In this document: positions 45,665 to 54,422 of the stretch, in pieces | How the letters are laid out: each line of letters begins with the position of its first letter | Numbering within the stretch: position 1 is the first letter of the stretch | NCBI GenBank assembly: GCA_963677785.2 | Contig: CAXXDH010000003.1 | Location: forward strand, 4,092,001-4,156,000 | Direction of reading: 5' to 3' | Origin: G963665495 sp963677785 | GTDB taxonomy: Bacteria > Desulfobacterota > Desulfovibrionia > Desulfovibrionales > Desulfovibrionaceae | Length of the DNA: 64,000 nucleotides | Translations under genes and position numbers: made by a program | The notes under the pieces: generated by a model | The model's database searches: none | Told to the model about the DNA's origin: nothing | What the model saw: only the letters and a program-made list of their open reading frames with translations

Positions 45665-46016
45665 AGAGAGACATTTGCGCGGCAAGCCGGCGCTTGATTT
45701 GCTGAACTTAATGTTCTACATTAATTTTTTAATGACACCTACTAAGTTGTCGCTAGCACAGCCCCGCAATGGAGGCAATGACTTTATTGTTCCACGTCAA
45801 TGGGCAAGGGCCTTTCCCCGGAACAACTAGCCTTCTCACTCGCTTTTGGGTGATCTCTTATAAAAAAAGTACATGATCTTGCTTTGATTGAATCAAATGT
45901 ATGCATGTAAAAAATTCATGACCATAACCGCTTCCTATTGGCCAATGATTTGGATAAGACAGCTGCAACGCGTAACACCGGTCAGCCGGTAGTCAGAACT
46001 ACTTTCAGGAGGAATT
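45665..46016. other. Divergent region between engB and efp
   Basis: About 350 bases with the promoters of both genes; no gene, repeat or riboswitch recognised. AGGAGG precedes efp. Confidence 0.4.
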
Positions 46017-46574
46017 ATGTTATCGACGACTGATTTCAAACGTGGGTTGAAGATAGAAATGGACAACACCCCATATGAAATTATCGAGTCCCAGCATTAC
46101 AAACCCGGAAAAGGCGGTGCTATCGTCCGGACAAAATTACGGAATCTGCTGACGGGCCGTGTGGTGGACCATACGTTCCGGTCCGGCGAAAAAGTGGAAA
46201 AACCAGATCTCGAAACCAGAGGAATGCAGTTTTTGTATCGAGAGGGCGAAGATTACGTTTTCATGGACATGACCACTTACGAACAGATTTCCGTCACCGA
46301 AGAACAAACCGGCGGAAAGGGCGGATACCTTAAAGACGCGAGCGATGCCAAGGTGCTGCTGTATAATGGACGCCCGCTGGACATCGACATTCCTCCTTCC
46401 GTGGTGCTGGAAGTGACCGACACCGAACCCGGCGCCAAAGGCGACACCGTCAGCAACGTCAACAAGCCTGCGGTCGTGGAAACCGGAATTACCGTCAATG
46501 TTCCGCTTTTTGTGAACACAGGCGATCATATCAAAGTTGATACCCGTACGGGAGAGTACCTCGGCCGCGAATAA
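46017..46574 (+). CDS. efp: Translation elongation factor P
   Basis: 185 residues in three beta-barrel domains. The modifiable lysine loop reads YKPGKGGA. Rescues ribosomes at polyproline stretches. Ribosome site AGGAGG. A terminator follows at 46581-46603. Confidence 0.97.
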   Translation: MLSTTDFKRGLKIEMDNTPYEIIESQHYKPGKGGAIVRTKLRNLLTGRVVDHTFRSGEKVEKPDLETRGMQFLYREGEDYVFMDMTTYEQISVTEEQTGGKGGYLKDASDAKVLLYNGRPLDIDIPPSVVLEVTDTEPGAKGDTVSNVNKPAVVETGITVNVPLFVNTGDHIKVDTRTGEYLGRE

Positions 46575-46580
46575 GCCGGC

Positions 46581-46603
46581 CGGGCGTACAGCCCGTTTTT
46601 TTT
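46581..46603 (+). terminator. Terminator after efp
   Basis: CGGGC-GTACA-GCCCG followed by eight T, ten bases before the ftsK start. Confidence 0.88.
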
Positions 46604-46613
46604 CATTGCGCAT

Positions 46614-48989
46614 ATGCTTATGCCTACACGTAAACAAACACTTTCCTCAGAGCTGTTCGGGGTGTTTTGTGTTTTCGCCGCCCTGTTTCTGCTGTTGAGT
46701 TTGATTACCTATTCACCGCGCGATCCCACGCTGAACCAGGTTGTTACCCGTACGGCGCAGGCAGTTGCCAACGGTGCTGGTGTTGCAGGCGCATACCTCG
46801 GCGGATTGCTGGCCGATGTGTTCGGTATCGGCGCTTACTTTTTCCCTGTGGCTCTGCTTGTACTCGGCCTGAAGCGTTTTCTTCCAAAAATGAAGATTTC
46901 GGCCTGGCGTTGGGTGGGCTTGTCCTGCCTGTTGTTCGGGGGTGCCAATTTAGCTGCCGGAGAATGGGCGCAAGCGCACATTGTTATCGGCAAGCTCAAC
47001 GGCGGGGGTTTTTGCGGACGAATTCTGTATGGTCTTAGCAGTACGTATCTGACCCATACAGGCGCCAATTTGCTGTGGTTGGGCGTGTTGGTGGCAGGAA
47101 TGCAGCTCATCGGTAATTTTTCCTGGACCAAATTCGCAATCCCGCTTCGGGAGCAGCTCGAACAGCTCCATATCAAATACGCGGAACGGCGTTCGCGAAA
47201 ATTGCGGCTCAAGCTGCGCAAGGAAGAAAAACGCTCGCAACGTCGTAATGATAAACAAACTACGGACTCCGGTGAAGAATTGATTCCCTATAATGCGGAG
47301 AGGGACGATGACGTCACGTATTCCGACGCGTCTCATGAAGACCCGTATGAGGAGTCGTCTGATGGAGACGTGGTGGAGGCTGCGGAGGCGGAACCATCAC
47401 CTCGGGAGCAGCAGTTGGGAACCGAGGAGCGTCCGTTCACCATAACGAAGACAATTGACGAGGATGCTCCGCTGGAAATGTACGAGGAGCAACCCGCTAA
47501 GGCCAAGCGCCCCAGGCCGCGTAATCTTTTGCTGCACAAAGCCCTTAACCGCAGCAAGCTTCCCGGCCTTTCGTTGCTTACGCCGGTCAAATCCGTGGAA
47601 GATGAAATTCCGCATGCCGCTTTGCAGCGTCAGGCTGAAGCTCTGGTTTCGTGTCTGGCGGATTTCAGTGTGGAAGGACAGGTGCAGAACATTATGCCCG
47701 GTCCCGTAATCACCATGTTCGAGTTAAAGCCGGCGCCTGGTGTGAAAATCAGCAAAATAGCGAATTTAAGCGATGATCTTGCCCTGGCCCTGAAAGCGCA
47801 TGCAGTACGAATAGAAGCGCCTATTCCTGGAAAGGACACCGTAGGCATCGAGATTCCGAGCCACAAGCGCCAGACCGTACATTTGCAGGATGTTCTCGCC
47901 TCTCCTGTGTTCAAGAATGACAAATCGCTGCTGACCATGGCCCTTGGCAAGGACATCTCTGGCCAGCCAAAGGTGGCGGATCTGGCCCGGATGCCTCATT
48001 TGCTTGTCGCTGGAGCCACGGGCGCGGGTAAAAGCGTCTGTCTCAATTCCATTTTGTTGAGTTTTCTGTTCCGCGCCAAGCCCGAACAGCTCAAATTGCT
48101 GCTGGTGGACCCGAAACGCATCGAACTTTCCGTTTACAGTGATTTGCCGCATTTGATTCACCCGGTGGTCACGGACATGAGCCTGGCAAAAAACGCCCTG
48201 GAATGGTGCCTGCGGGAAATGGACGAGCGCTACGAAGCCATGGCCAAACTGCAGGTACGTAATATCCAGGGCTACAATGAGAAACTGGCCAAAGTGAAAG
48301 GCAAAGATCAGGAGCTTCCGTTTGAAATTCACGAACTGGAGCCTATGCCTTATCTCGTTCTGATCATCGACGAACTCGCGGACTTGATGTTGACGGCGGG
48401 CAAGGAAGTGGAAATGAGCATTGTCCGGCTTGCCCAGCTGGCGCGTGCCGCGGGCATTCACATGATCCTCGCCACCCAGCGTCCCAGCGTGGACGTGGTC
48501 ACCGGTTTGATCAAAGCCAATTTTCCCTGCCGGATTTCCTTTCAGGTCACATCCAAGCATGACTCCCGTACGATTCTGGACCAGGTCGGAGCGGAGTATC
48601 TGCTGGGCAAAGGCGACATGCTGTTCAAACCTGCGGGAGGACGCTTGCAGCGTATGCATGGTGCGTTCATCAGTGATGCGGATGTCAACTCCGTGGTGGA
48701 ATACTGGCGCGCTCAGCAGAAACCGGATTATAAACTGGATTTTTCCGAAATGGAGACACCTGAGGGCGGCCCCAACGGACAGGCCGGCGACTTGGCTGGA
48801 GATACGGTTTATCAGCAGGCCGTGGATTTCGTCCTTGGCCAGGGCAAGGCCTCCATATCGCTGCTGCAACGCCGCTTTCGTATCGGTTTCAACCGTTCGG
48901 CCCGTTATATCGAACAAATGGAAGCCGATGGTATCATTGGCCCGGCCGATGGCAGCAAACCGCGCCAGGTACTTCGTTCGAAAGAATAA
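46614..48989 (+). CDS. ftsK: DNA translocase FtsK
   Basis: 791 residues: four N-terminal membrane helices (to about residue 180), a charged linker (190-310), the RecA-like motor with Walker A GATGAGKSV and Walker B VLIIDELADL, and a C-terminal gamma winged helix (about 725-785) that recognises KOPS sequences. Pumps chromosome DNA at the septum and activates XerCD. ATG 46614; a second ATG at 46620 is possible. Confidence 0.97.
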   Translation: MLMPTRKQTLSSELFGVFCVFAALFLLLSLITYSPRDPTLNQVVTRTAQAVANGAGVAGAYLGGLLADVFGIGAYFFPVALLVLGLKRFLPKMKISAWRWVGLSCLLFGGANLAAGEWAQAHIVIGKLNGGGFCGRILYGLSSTYLTHTGANLLWLGVLVAGMQLIGNFSWTKFAIPLREQLEQLHIKYAERRSRKLRLKLRKEEKRSQRRNDKQTTDSGEELIPYNAERDDDVTYSDASHEDPYEESSDGDVVEAAEAEPSPREQQLGTEERPFTITKTIDEDAPLEMYEEQPAKAKRPRPRNLLLHKALNRSKLPGLSLLTPVKSVEDEIPHAALQRQAEALVSCLADFSVEGQVQNIMPGPVITMFELKPAPGVKISKIANLSDDLALALKAHAVRIEAPIPGKDTVGIEIPSHKRQTVHLQDVLASPVFKNDKSLLTMALGKDISGQPKVADLARMPHLLVAGATGAGKSVCLNSILLSFLFRAKPEQLKLLLVDPKRIELSVYSDLPHLIHPVVTDMSLAKNALEWCLREMDERYEAMAKLQVRNIQGYNEKLAKVKGKDQELPFEIHELEPMPYLVLIIDELADLMLTAGKEVEMSIVRLAQLARAAGIHMILATQRPSVDVVTGLIKANFPCRISFQVTSKHDSRTILDQVGAEYLLGKGDMLFKPAGGRLQRMHGAFISDADVNSVVEYWRAQQKPDYKLDFSEMETPEGGPNGQAGDLAGDTVYQQAVDFVLGQGKASISLLQRRFRIGFNRSARYIEQMEADGIIGPADGSKPRQVLRSKE

Positions 48990-49209
48990 CGTGTCCTCGA
49001 TGCATGATTGTGTACCACCTTGGGTGGAACGCCCCTGGACGCAAATAACATATCCGAGTTAGTATATTTCAACATCTTGCGGAGACAGAACCATCTCAGG
49101 CATGGAGGCGTAAATATCATGCGTCGCTTGCCTCTGCGTTGCTGTTTCGGCTATATTACGAGGCGGCTGCGACATTTTTTAACACCTTAGTCCATTACTG
49201 GAGCACCCT

Positions 49210-49896
49210 ATGAACGCCATGCGTGTCTTGCTTCTCCCGGTGTTTCTGCTTTTGTTCACCGGGATGGCAACAGCCGCCCAATCCAAAACAGATCCTTTGG
49301 TGGGTGAACTGCAGGCCACCTACGAATCTCTGGACTCGTTTGAGGCCAAGTTCAAACAAACTTTGAAAAATACGGCCACCGGGGAGGAAGAAGAACGAAC
49401 CGGCATGTTTTTTTTCAAAAAACCGCAGCTTATTCGTTGGGAAAACCTTACCCCGGATGAAGAGCTGCTGGTGGTGGGCAAGAATATTGTCTGGGATTAC
49501 TTCAAAGACGAACAGGTAGTCTACAAATACACCGTAAACAAGGTCCTGGATTCGAAAACCATGCTGCGCTTCATTTCGGGCCAGGCCCGTCTGGACCAGG
49601 ATTTTTATATCAAACGTGAAACAGATCCCTTGGCCGGTGAAACTAAATCCAAACTCATCAAATTGAATCTCGTTCCCAAAGAACCCGAGGCGCAGCTGGT
49701 GCAGGCCTATGTCTGGGTGGATCCGGACAGCAAGCTGCTCAAGCGCATCCTCCTGCAGGATTTTTACGGCAATGAAAACGAGATGTCCTTTGAAGACATC
49801 GACCTGAATCCTGTGCTTCCCCCCGAACTGTTCATGTTCGCACCGCCACCGGATGCGGAAGTGTTCGACGACACCAAAAAAGGAAAAGCACAATAA
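49210..49896 (+). CDS. lolA: Outer-membrane lipoprotein carrier LolA
   Basis: 228 residues with a signal peptide cleaved after about residue 23 (TATAA region) and the LolA open beta-barrel pattern (FEAKFKQTLKN, GMFFFKKPQLIRWE). Shuttles lipoproteins through the periplasm. About 220 bases separate it from ftsK. Terminator at 49905-49936. Confidence 0.92.
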   Translation: MNAMRVLLLPVFLLLFTGMATAAQSKTDPLVGELQATYESLDSFEAKFKQTLKNTATGEEEERTGMFFFKKPQLIRWENLTPDEELLVVGKNIVWDYFKDEQVVYKYTVNKVLDSKTMLRFISGQARLDQDFYIKRETDPLAGETKSKLIKLNLVPKEPEAQLVQAYVWVDPDSKLLKRILLQDFYGNENEMSFEDIDLNPVLPPELFMFAPPPDAEVFDDTKKGKAQ

Positions 49897-49904
49897 ATCA
49901 CTGC

Positions 49905-49936
49905 GCGCGGTCGGTTTGTTACCAACCGCGCTTTTT
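49905..49936 (+). terminator. Terminator after lolA
   Basis: GCGCGGT (49905-49911) pairs with ACCGCGC (49925-49931), then five T. It marks the end of core sequence before mobile debris. Confidence 0.85.
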
Positions 49937-49949
49937 GTGTGCCAGTCAT

Positions 49950-50520
49950 GGCGCGAATTTCATGAGGTGTAAGTCCTCTACAGGCCCTGATGGTGGGAAC
50001 TGTAAGAAGGCAACTGCGTCGTCGTGAGGCGGGGTGGGGAGGAAGCCGAAGGCAAAAGCCGGACTCAACGAACAGAAATCGGATACAAGGCCGGTGCGGT
50101 TGGGTAATCTGGCAATGAACAGAGATGAGATGCCCTATAATCATCCGGAAGCCGCAAAGGTAAATCCGGCGAGGTCTGGCTGAAAGAGTCGCGTCTTACC
50201 CTGGGAGATCTTGTTCTCTGTCGGTGAATCGACTACGCAGGCGGCGACGTCTGTGGAACGAGAGCGAGAAGTCAACAGAGGCCATAATAATCTGTCCCCT
50301 TGACGGATGAAGGGCCGAATCTTTCAATGCAAGGAACAAGTCACCAACAACTCGACAGACGTGGGAAGCAGACAAGGTGGACAACACGCCTCGACGCCCC
50401 GCTAACGGCAGACCCCGCACTGGGGCTATTGAGGAGCGAGAGCGTCCGCGGTGTTGGAGGGAGAACATTCCTTGACACAATATCTAATGGAACAGGTTTG
50501 CGACCGTGCAAACCTCAATC
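49950..50520 (+). mobile_element. Truncated group II intron (5' RNA domains and start of its reverse transcriptase)
   Basis: Carries typical group II intron RNA landmarks: GGTGTAAGTCCTC, GGGGAGGAAGCCGAAGGC, CGGACTCAACGAACAG, then GGGAGATCTTG and AGAAGTCAACAGAGGCC. An intron-encoded protein then begins (LMEQVCDRANLN near 50476-50515) but homology stops, so the reverse transcriptase and domains V-VI are lost here. Confidence 0.78.
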
Positions 50521-50523
50521 TAC

Positions 50524-51043
50524 GGATTCCAAGCAGGGGGCGGACGGGCCCCGGTTGTGGTGGGCAATCCAGTACAAGCCTTGGTACGAGCGGGCTGTGT
50601 CCGATTTCAGGGAAATGTACGGGGTGGGGCCGATCTTTTTTCTGGAGTGGCCGAAGCATCAGGTGTTTCTGCGAGAACCTTCAGCGCCTCTCATCATAGA
50701 GAGAAGTACGGGGAGGCTCGCGAAGCCGCGGACAGGAGTGCTTTGGCGGACGGATTACCGCGAAGTGAAGGCCTTTCGTCCTGCCGACGTCGCACCCCTG
50801 ATTGCGGAAATTCTCGCAGGCGGGAGCCCGTGGTTTTGGGACGACGAGTGGCGCCCCATGGTCATGAGCGAGATTCGCGTGCACGGGGACAACGCTGAGC
50901 CCCTTGCGACCAGGCTCGCGGCTCTGGATGTCTATTTTCTGCGCTGGTGCGGTCCTGGGGAGAGCTGTATTTTTCGCCTCTTTGGCGAGCCCGGGCTGCT
51001 CGTTTCGCTGGCCTACGCGGAGGCGCCTTTGGGCGGTGTCTGA
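50524..51043 (+). pseudogene. Remnant of an unknown gene fused to intron debris
   Basis: From about 50560 the plus frame reads like real protein (WWAIQYKPWYERAVSDF; ADVAPLIAEILAGG; LATRLAALDVYFLRW) with coding-like third positions, but it has no proper start and runs in from intron sequence. Its end overlaps the end of the IS66 fragment on the other strand. Family not recognised. Confidence 0.35.
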
Positions 51044-51525
51044 GAGTTCTTTGAAAAATTGTGCGGCAGCAGGGACTCAAAATCCTCCTGCGTACGCGCA
51101 TATGGCAACCGCTCGAAAACGCGGACCAGGTAGTCGTAGGGGTTAAGGCCGCCGGCCTTTGCGGTTTCAATGAGGGAGTACATGGCCGCGCTGGCTTTTG
51201 CGCCCGCTGGCGAACCGGAAAAAAGCCAGTTTTTACGGCCCACGGCAAACGGACGGATAGCGTTTTCAGCCGCGTTGTTGTCCGGGTGCAGCCGTCCGTC
51301 TGAAAGGTATGCCTCAATTCGGCTCCACTGGCCCAGGGCATAGCCGATGGCCTTGCCGAGCAGGCTTTTGGGCGGTGTGCTTTTCTCGCGCTCGACCAGC
51401 AGCTTCTTGATTTTCTCCAGCAGCGGCTTCATCCGTTCCTGACGCATGGCGTAGATGTCTTCGGGCGGCAGCTTTGCCTCACGAGCCTGCTTTTCGAGGT
51501 GATACAGCTTCTGGATCAGATTCAA
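51013..51525 (-). pseudogene. IS66-family transposase, C-terminal fragment
   Basis: About 170 residues matching the end of IS66 TnpC: DGRLHPDNNAAENAIRPFAVGRKNWLFSGS and GLNPYDYLVRVFERLP regions. The N-terminal two thirds are missing; beyond 51525 the homology stops. Confidence 0.85.
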
Positions 51526-51544
51526 GACGGTTTGAGCCGTGCCG

Positions 51545-51709
51545 ACTTTGGTCTTGTACAGCCAAGCAGCAGTTGGATTTAGAAAAAGGCTGCCAAGCCA
51601 GAGATTTCGACGCCCTCATCGCGCATACGACTATCGTCATGCTGCGCTACATGTTCCTTGCCCTGGAACAACGCCGCCATGATGATCCACGTACACTATT
51701 CGGCAATTA
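51545..51709 (+). pseudogene. IS4-type transposase, C-terminal fragment
   Basis: About 50 residues (CTAKQQLDLEKGCQARDFD; AHTTIVMLRYMFLALEQRR) like the C-terminus of IS4-type DDE transposases. No start and no remainder of the element. Confidence 0.6.
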
Positions 51710-51784
51710 AGATGCGGTCGCCCTGGTTTGTTTTAGGATAGCCCTTGACAACCCAAGAGGCAAAAATATATTAATACTTTTTTA

Positions 51785-51861
<77 letters not shown>

Positions 51862-51871
51862 CCCAAAAAGC

Positions 51872-51914
51872 AAGCCGCAAGATGCGAGAATCATTCGCGT
51901 TTTGCGGCTTTTTT
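51872..51914 (+). terminator. Terminator after tRNA-Arg
   Basis: AAGCCGCAA (51872-51880) pairs with TTGCGGCTT (51902-51910), followed by a T-run. Confidence 0.85.
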
Positions 51915-52105
51915 GTGCCCGGAAAACAGCTTTTTTCGGCTGTTGGGGAAAAATCGGCTTTCAGCACCGGAGCAATGAGGTCAGAAGAAAAAAATAGGGA
52001 AGTAAGAAATGTTGGCCTGGATTTTGAGTAAGAAGCAAGAGAGGGGTAAAATCTAGGCATAAGTTTTGAAATATTCTTCCTAAAAAACTTTATAGGGAGA
52101 ATAGA

Positions 52106-52963
52106 ATGGAAAACGTTAAAACGCTTAAAGATCTTTGGGATTGCTATGCTGAGATCAAACTTCCTCAGTTGAAGGCCGCTAAATTCGACAAACTCCGTTG
52201 GACCAAGCATGTCAAACCTACGCTTGGCGATCACCTGTTGAAAGACATCAAAGGCATTGAGGTGATGCGGCTGAGAAACGTGCTGGAGAAGAAAGGCCTC
52301 AGCCCGCAAACCGTGCACCATTGCTTGGCGCTTTTGCGACGGATTCTGAAAAAAGGCATGCAATGGGAGATATATCCGGGACCGCTTCCCTATTTCGAAA
52401 TGCCGCAAGTCAAGAACGCTCGCACCCGATTCCTGCGAAAGGATGAGGCGAAGGTGTTGCTTGCGGAAATTAAGAAAAGATCCGATCTGTGGCATGATAT
52501 ATCTCTTTTGGCATTACTATCAGGTTTACGAGCCTGTGAAATTTATACTCTCAAGGTATCCCACGTAGACCTTGCTAATGGATTTGTCAATATCTACGAT
52601 GGAAAGACCATTAACAGAAGCGTTCCTTTATGTCCTGCAGCAAAAGTTCTGATCGCCCCCTACTGCAACAAACCGGCCGGGGCGCTGGTATTTCAGAATT
52701 CCGAAGGAAAGGTCATACGCGAAGTCAGCAACACCTTTCCCCGATCAGTTGCCTCTTGCAGGATGAACGACGGTGCAACGGATCGTCGAGATAAAGTTGT
52801 TTTTCATACGCTTCGTCACACCTTCGCATCCTGGTTGGTTCAAAATGGTACGCCTCTGGCTACCGTGTCGCACATTCTGGGTCATAGCAGTATTGATATG
52901 ACAATGCGCTATGTCCACCTTTCTCCTGAGCACGGCCATAAAGCCGTAGCCGACTTGTGGTAA
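52106..52963 (+). CDS. int: Tyrosine integrase of the tRNA-Arg island
   Basis: 285 residues: N-terminal SAM-like core-binding domain and C-terminal catalytic domain with SGLRACEIYTL (Arg), HTLRHTFASWL (HxxR), LGHSS (His) and MRYVH (Tyr). GGGAGAATAG precedes ATG 52106. 245 bases from tRNA-Arg, in the same direction. Confidence 0.95.
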   Translation: MENVKTLKDLWDCYAEIKLPQLKAAKFDKLRWTKHVKPTLGDHLLKDIKGIEVMRLRNVLEKKGLSPQTVHHCLALLRRILKKGMQWEIYPGPLPYFEMPQVKNARTRFLRKDEAKVLLAEIKKRSDLWHDISLLALLSGLRACEIYTLKVSHVDLANGFVNIYDGKTINRSVPLCPAAKVLIAPYCNKPAGALVFQNSEGKVIREVSNTFPRSVASCRMNDGATDRRDKVVFHTLRHTFASWLVQNGTPLATVSHILGHSSIDMTMRYVHLSPEHGHKAVADLW

Positions 52964-53170
52964 AAAATAACCGATTAGACGCTTGGTGTCAATATCTGTC
53001 ATAATTTCTACTGGTTACGTCATTTTTTGTCACTTTCTGCAATAATCGGTCATTAACTGCAATAAGTCGTCACTAATGGTCATTTTTGGTCAAATGACAA
53101 TATCTGGCAATTAGTGGTATATTCTGTCGTTAAAAGACAACAAAAGACCACAAGAGACGCAACAGCGGGA
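52964..53170. repeat. Helically phased GTCA array
   Basis: GTCA in one orientation begins at 52988, 52998, 53019, 53029, 53049, 53069, 53079 and 53089: spacings 10, 21, 10, 20, 20, 10, 10. Local consensus GTCAYTW. The last site forms GTCA-AA-TGAC (53089-53098). All copies face the same side of the helix, as expected for cooperative binding by a ribbon-helix-helix or partition-type protein. A TGTCG...GACA pair lies near 53124. Confidence 0.7.
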
Positions 53171-53208
53171 GGCAGGACAGGTAAAGTGATGTCACTTTAC
53201 GTCCTGCC
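53171..53208. promoter_or_regulatory. Long hairpin upstream of the Rha-like gene
   Basis: GGCAGGAC and GTAAAGTGA (53171-53178, 53181-53189) pair with TCACTTTAC and GTCCTGCC (53192-53200, 53201-53208), with only a two-base bulge and a two-base centre. No T-run follows. Candidate oriT hairpin or operator; its TGTCACTTT half resembles the GTCA array units. Confidence 0.55.
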
Positions 53209-53287
53209 CCTGCGGGGTAAAAAATACTTATTCGCCTGCGGCTCAACGTGATATTAACAACCAAAAAAGACCCAAAGGAGAGAAATT

Positions 53288-54073
53288 ATGACGCGCACAG
53301 TTCAAGAAAAACCTGAAATTCAAGTTGGTTCCGGAAAGATGACCGTTTCCAGCCTGGACGTGGCTAGGCATTTTAAGAAGGAACATTTCCATGTTCTACG
53401 AGACATCGAAAACCTCATCGAAAAATGTCCATCAGATTTTATCGAGCCCAATTTTGGATGCGTTGAATATGTAGATACGAAAGGCGAGAAACGCCCAGCC
53501 TACAACCTTTCTCGTGACGCCTTCACCCTCCTGGCCATGGGCTTCACCGGCGAGAAAGCCATGAAATGGAAAATCCGCTACATCGAAGCCTTCAACGCCA
53601 TGGAGGAAGCTCTACAGTCTGGCCGCGTTACTCCCAGGCAGATAGCTCTCGGACTATGCAGCCCGGAAGAAATACGCGCTTTAAAAGGTGCCGCGCGGCT
53701 GCTTGCGTATTTCGAACTCAAAGACTTTCAGGATATCATGTGGGGGCTTTGCGAATTTTGCGGCCTATCGTCCCTGGACAACCTTCCTTCAGGCGATTTC
53801 GAAGATGCTTTTCAATATCTCGTACGCAGGCTTCAGACTTTCAAGACGGCTTCGGGAGACCAGATTAAGGCGACCGACAAACAAATTGCCGTGATTGAGG
53901 GCTTAAAGGATTACGCCGCGTTTATGTATGAAAACGATAGCTGGAAGGGAAAGGTCCACGACAATATGGGGCGGCTCATTGATGTTGAGAATTTGTCAAA
54001 GGGGCAGGCCAACAAATTGATAAGCATGTTCGCCCTGGATCTCTCCATAGGCATATCACCATTGCGAGGATAG
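53288..54073 (+). CDS. Rha-family regulatory protein
   Basis: 261 residues. Residues 15-110 match the phage Rha domain (VSSLDVARHFKKEHFHVLRDIE; AYNLSRDAFTLLAMGFTG; KWKIRYIEAFNAME). The C-terminal half (GRVTPRQIALGLCSPEEIRAL onward) is specific and unrecognised. Ribosome site AAAGGAGAG. Rha proteins are linked to phage and mobile-element regulation; the exact role is unclear. Precedes the mob genes, 4 bases from MobC. Confidence 0.8.
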   Translation: MTRTVQEKPEIQVGSGKMTVSSLDVARHFKKEHFHVLRDIENLIEKCPSDFIEPNFGCVEYVDTKGEKRPAYNLSRDAFTLLAMGFTGEKAMKWKIRYIEAFNAMEEALQSGRVTPRQIALGLCSPEEIRALKGAARLLAYFELKDFQDIMWGLCEFCGLSSLDNLPSGDFEDAFQYLVRRLQTFKTASGDQIKATDKQIAVIEGLKDYAAFMYENDSWKGKVHDNMGRLIDVENLSKGQANKLISMFALDLSIGISPLRG

Positions 54074-54077
54074 AATT

Positions 54078-54422
54078 TTGTGTAGGAAAAAACGTACAGT
54101 ATGTCTTCAATCTTATATTACTGCCGATGAATATGGTCAAATTGTTGACATATCTCAACAATGCGGACTGTCGATCTCCGAACTGACCAGGCGCGTGCTC
54201 CTCGGCCAGGAGATCAGTTCCAAGGTTGACCGGCAGGCTTTTATCGACCTGCTTCACGTCCGCGCGGACCTCGGCAGACTGGGCGGATTGCTGAAGCTCT
54301 GGCTGAGCGATGACACCAAGGCCAAAGACTATACGGCGAACGTCCGGAGCGTGCTACATGAAATCGAAGCGCGGCAGGCCGAAATGAAGCCGTTGATCGA
54401 AAGACTCAGGAATTTCATATGA
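54078..54422 (+). CDS. mobC: MobC/TraJ-like relaxosome accessory protein
   Basis: 114 residues; ribbon-helix-helix style N-terminus (LQSYITADEYGQIVD; LSISELTRRVLLG) and the RADLGRLGGLLKLWLSDD block of TraJ/MobC proteins. It would bind oriT and recruit the relaxase. Start is TTG 54078 with GCGAGGA upstream; its TGA overlaps the relaxase ATG, showing coupling. Confidence 0.82.
   Translation: MCRKKRTVCLQSYITADEYGQIVDISQQCGLSISELTRRVLLGQEISSKVDRQAFIDLLHVRADLGRLGGLLKLWLSDDTKAKDYTANVRSVLHEIEARQAEMKPLIERLRNFI

Noticed and set aside
52964..53170. CRISPR array
   Set aside because: The repeated unit is only 4-7 bases with no constant repeat of 23-40 bases, and no cas genes exist in the window.
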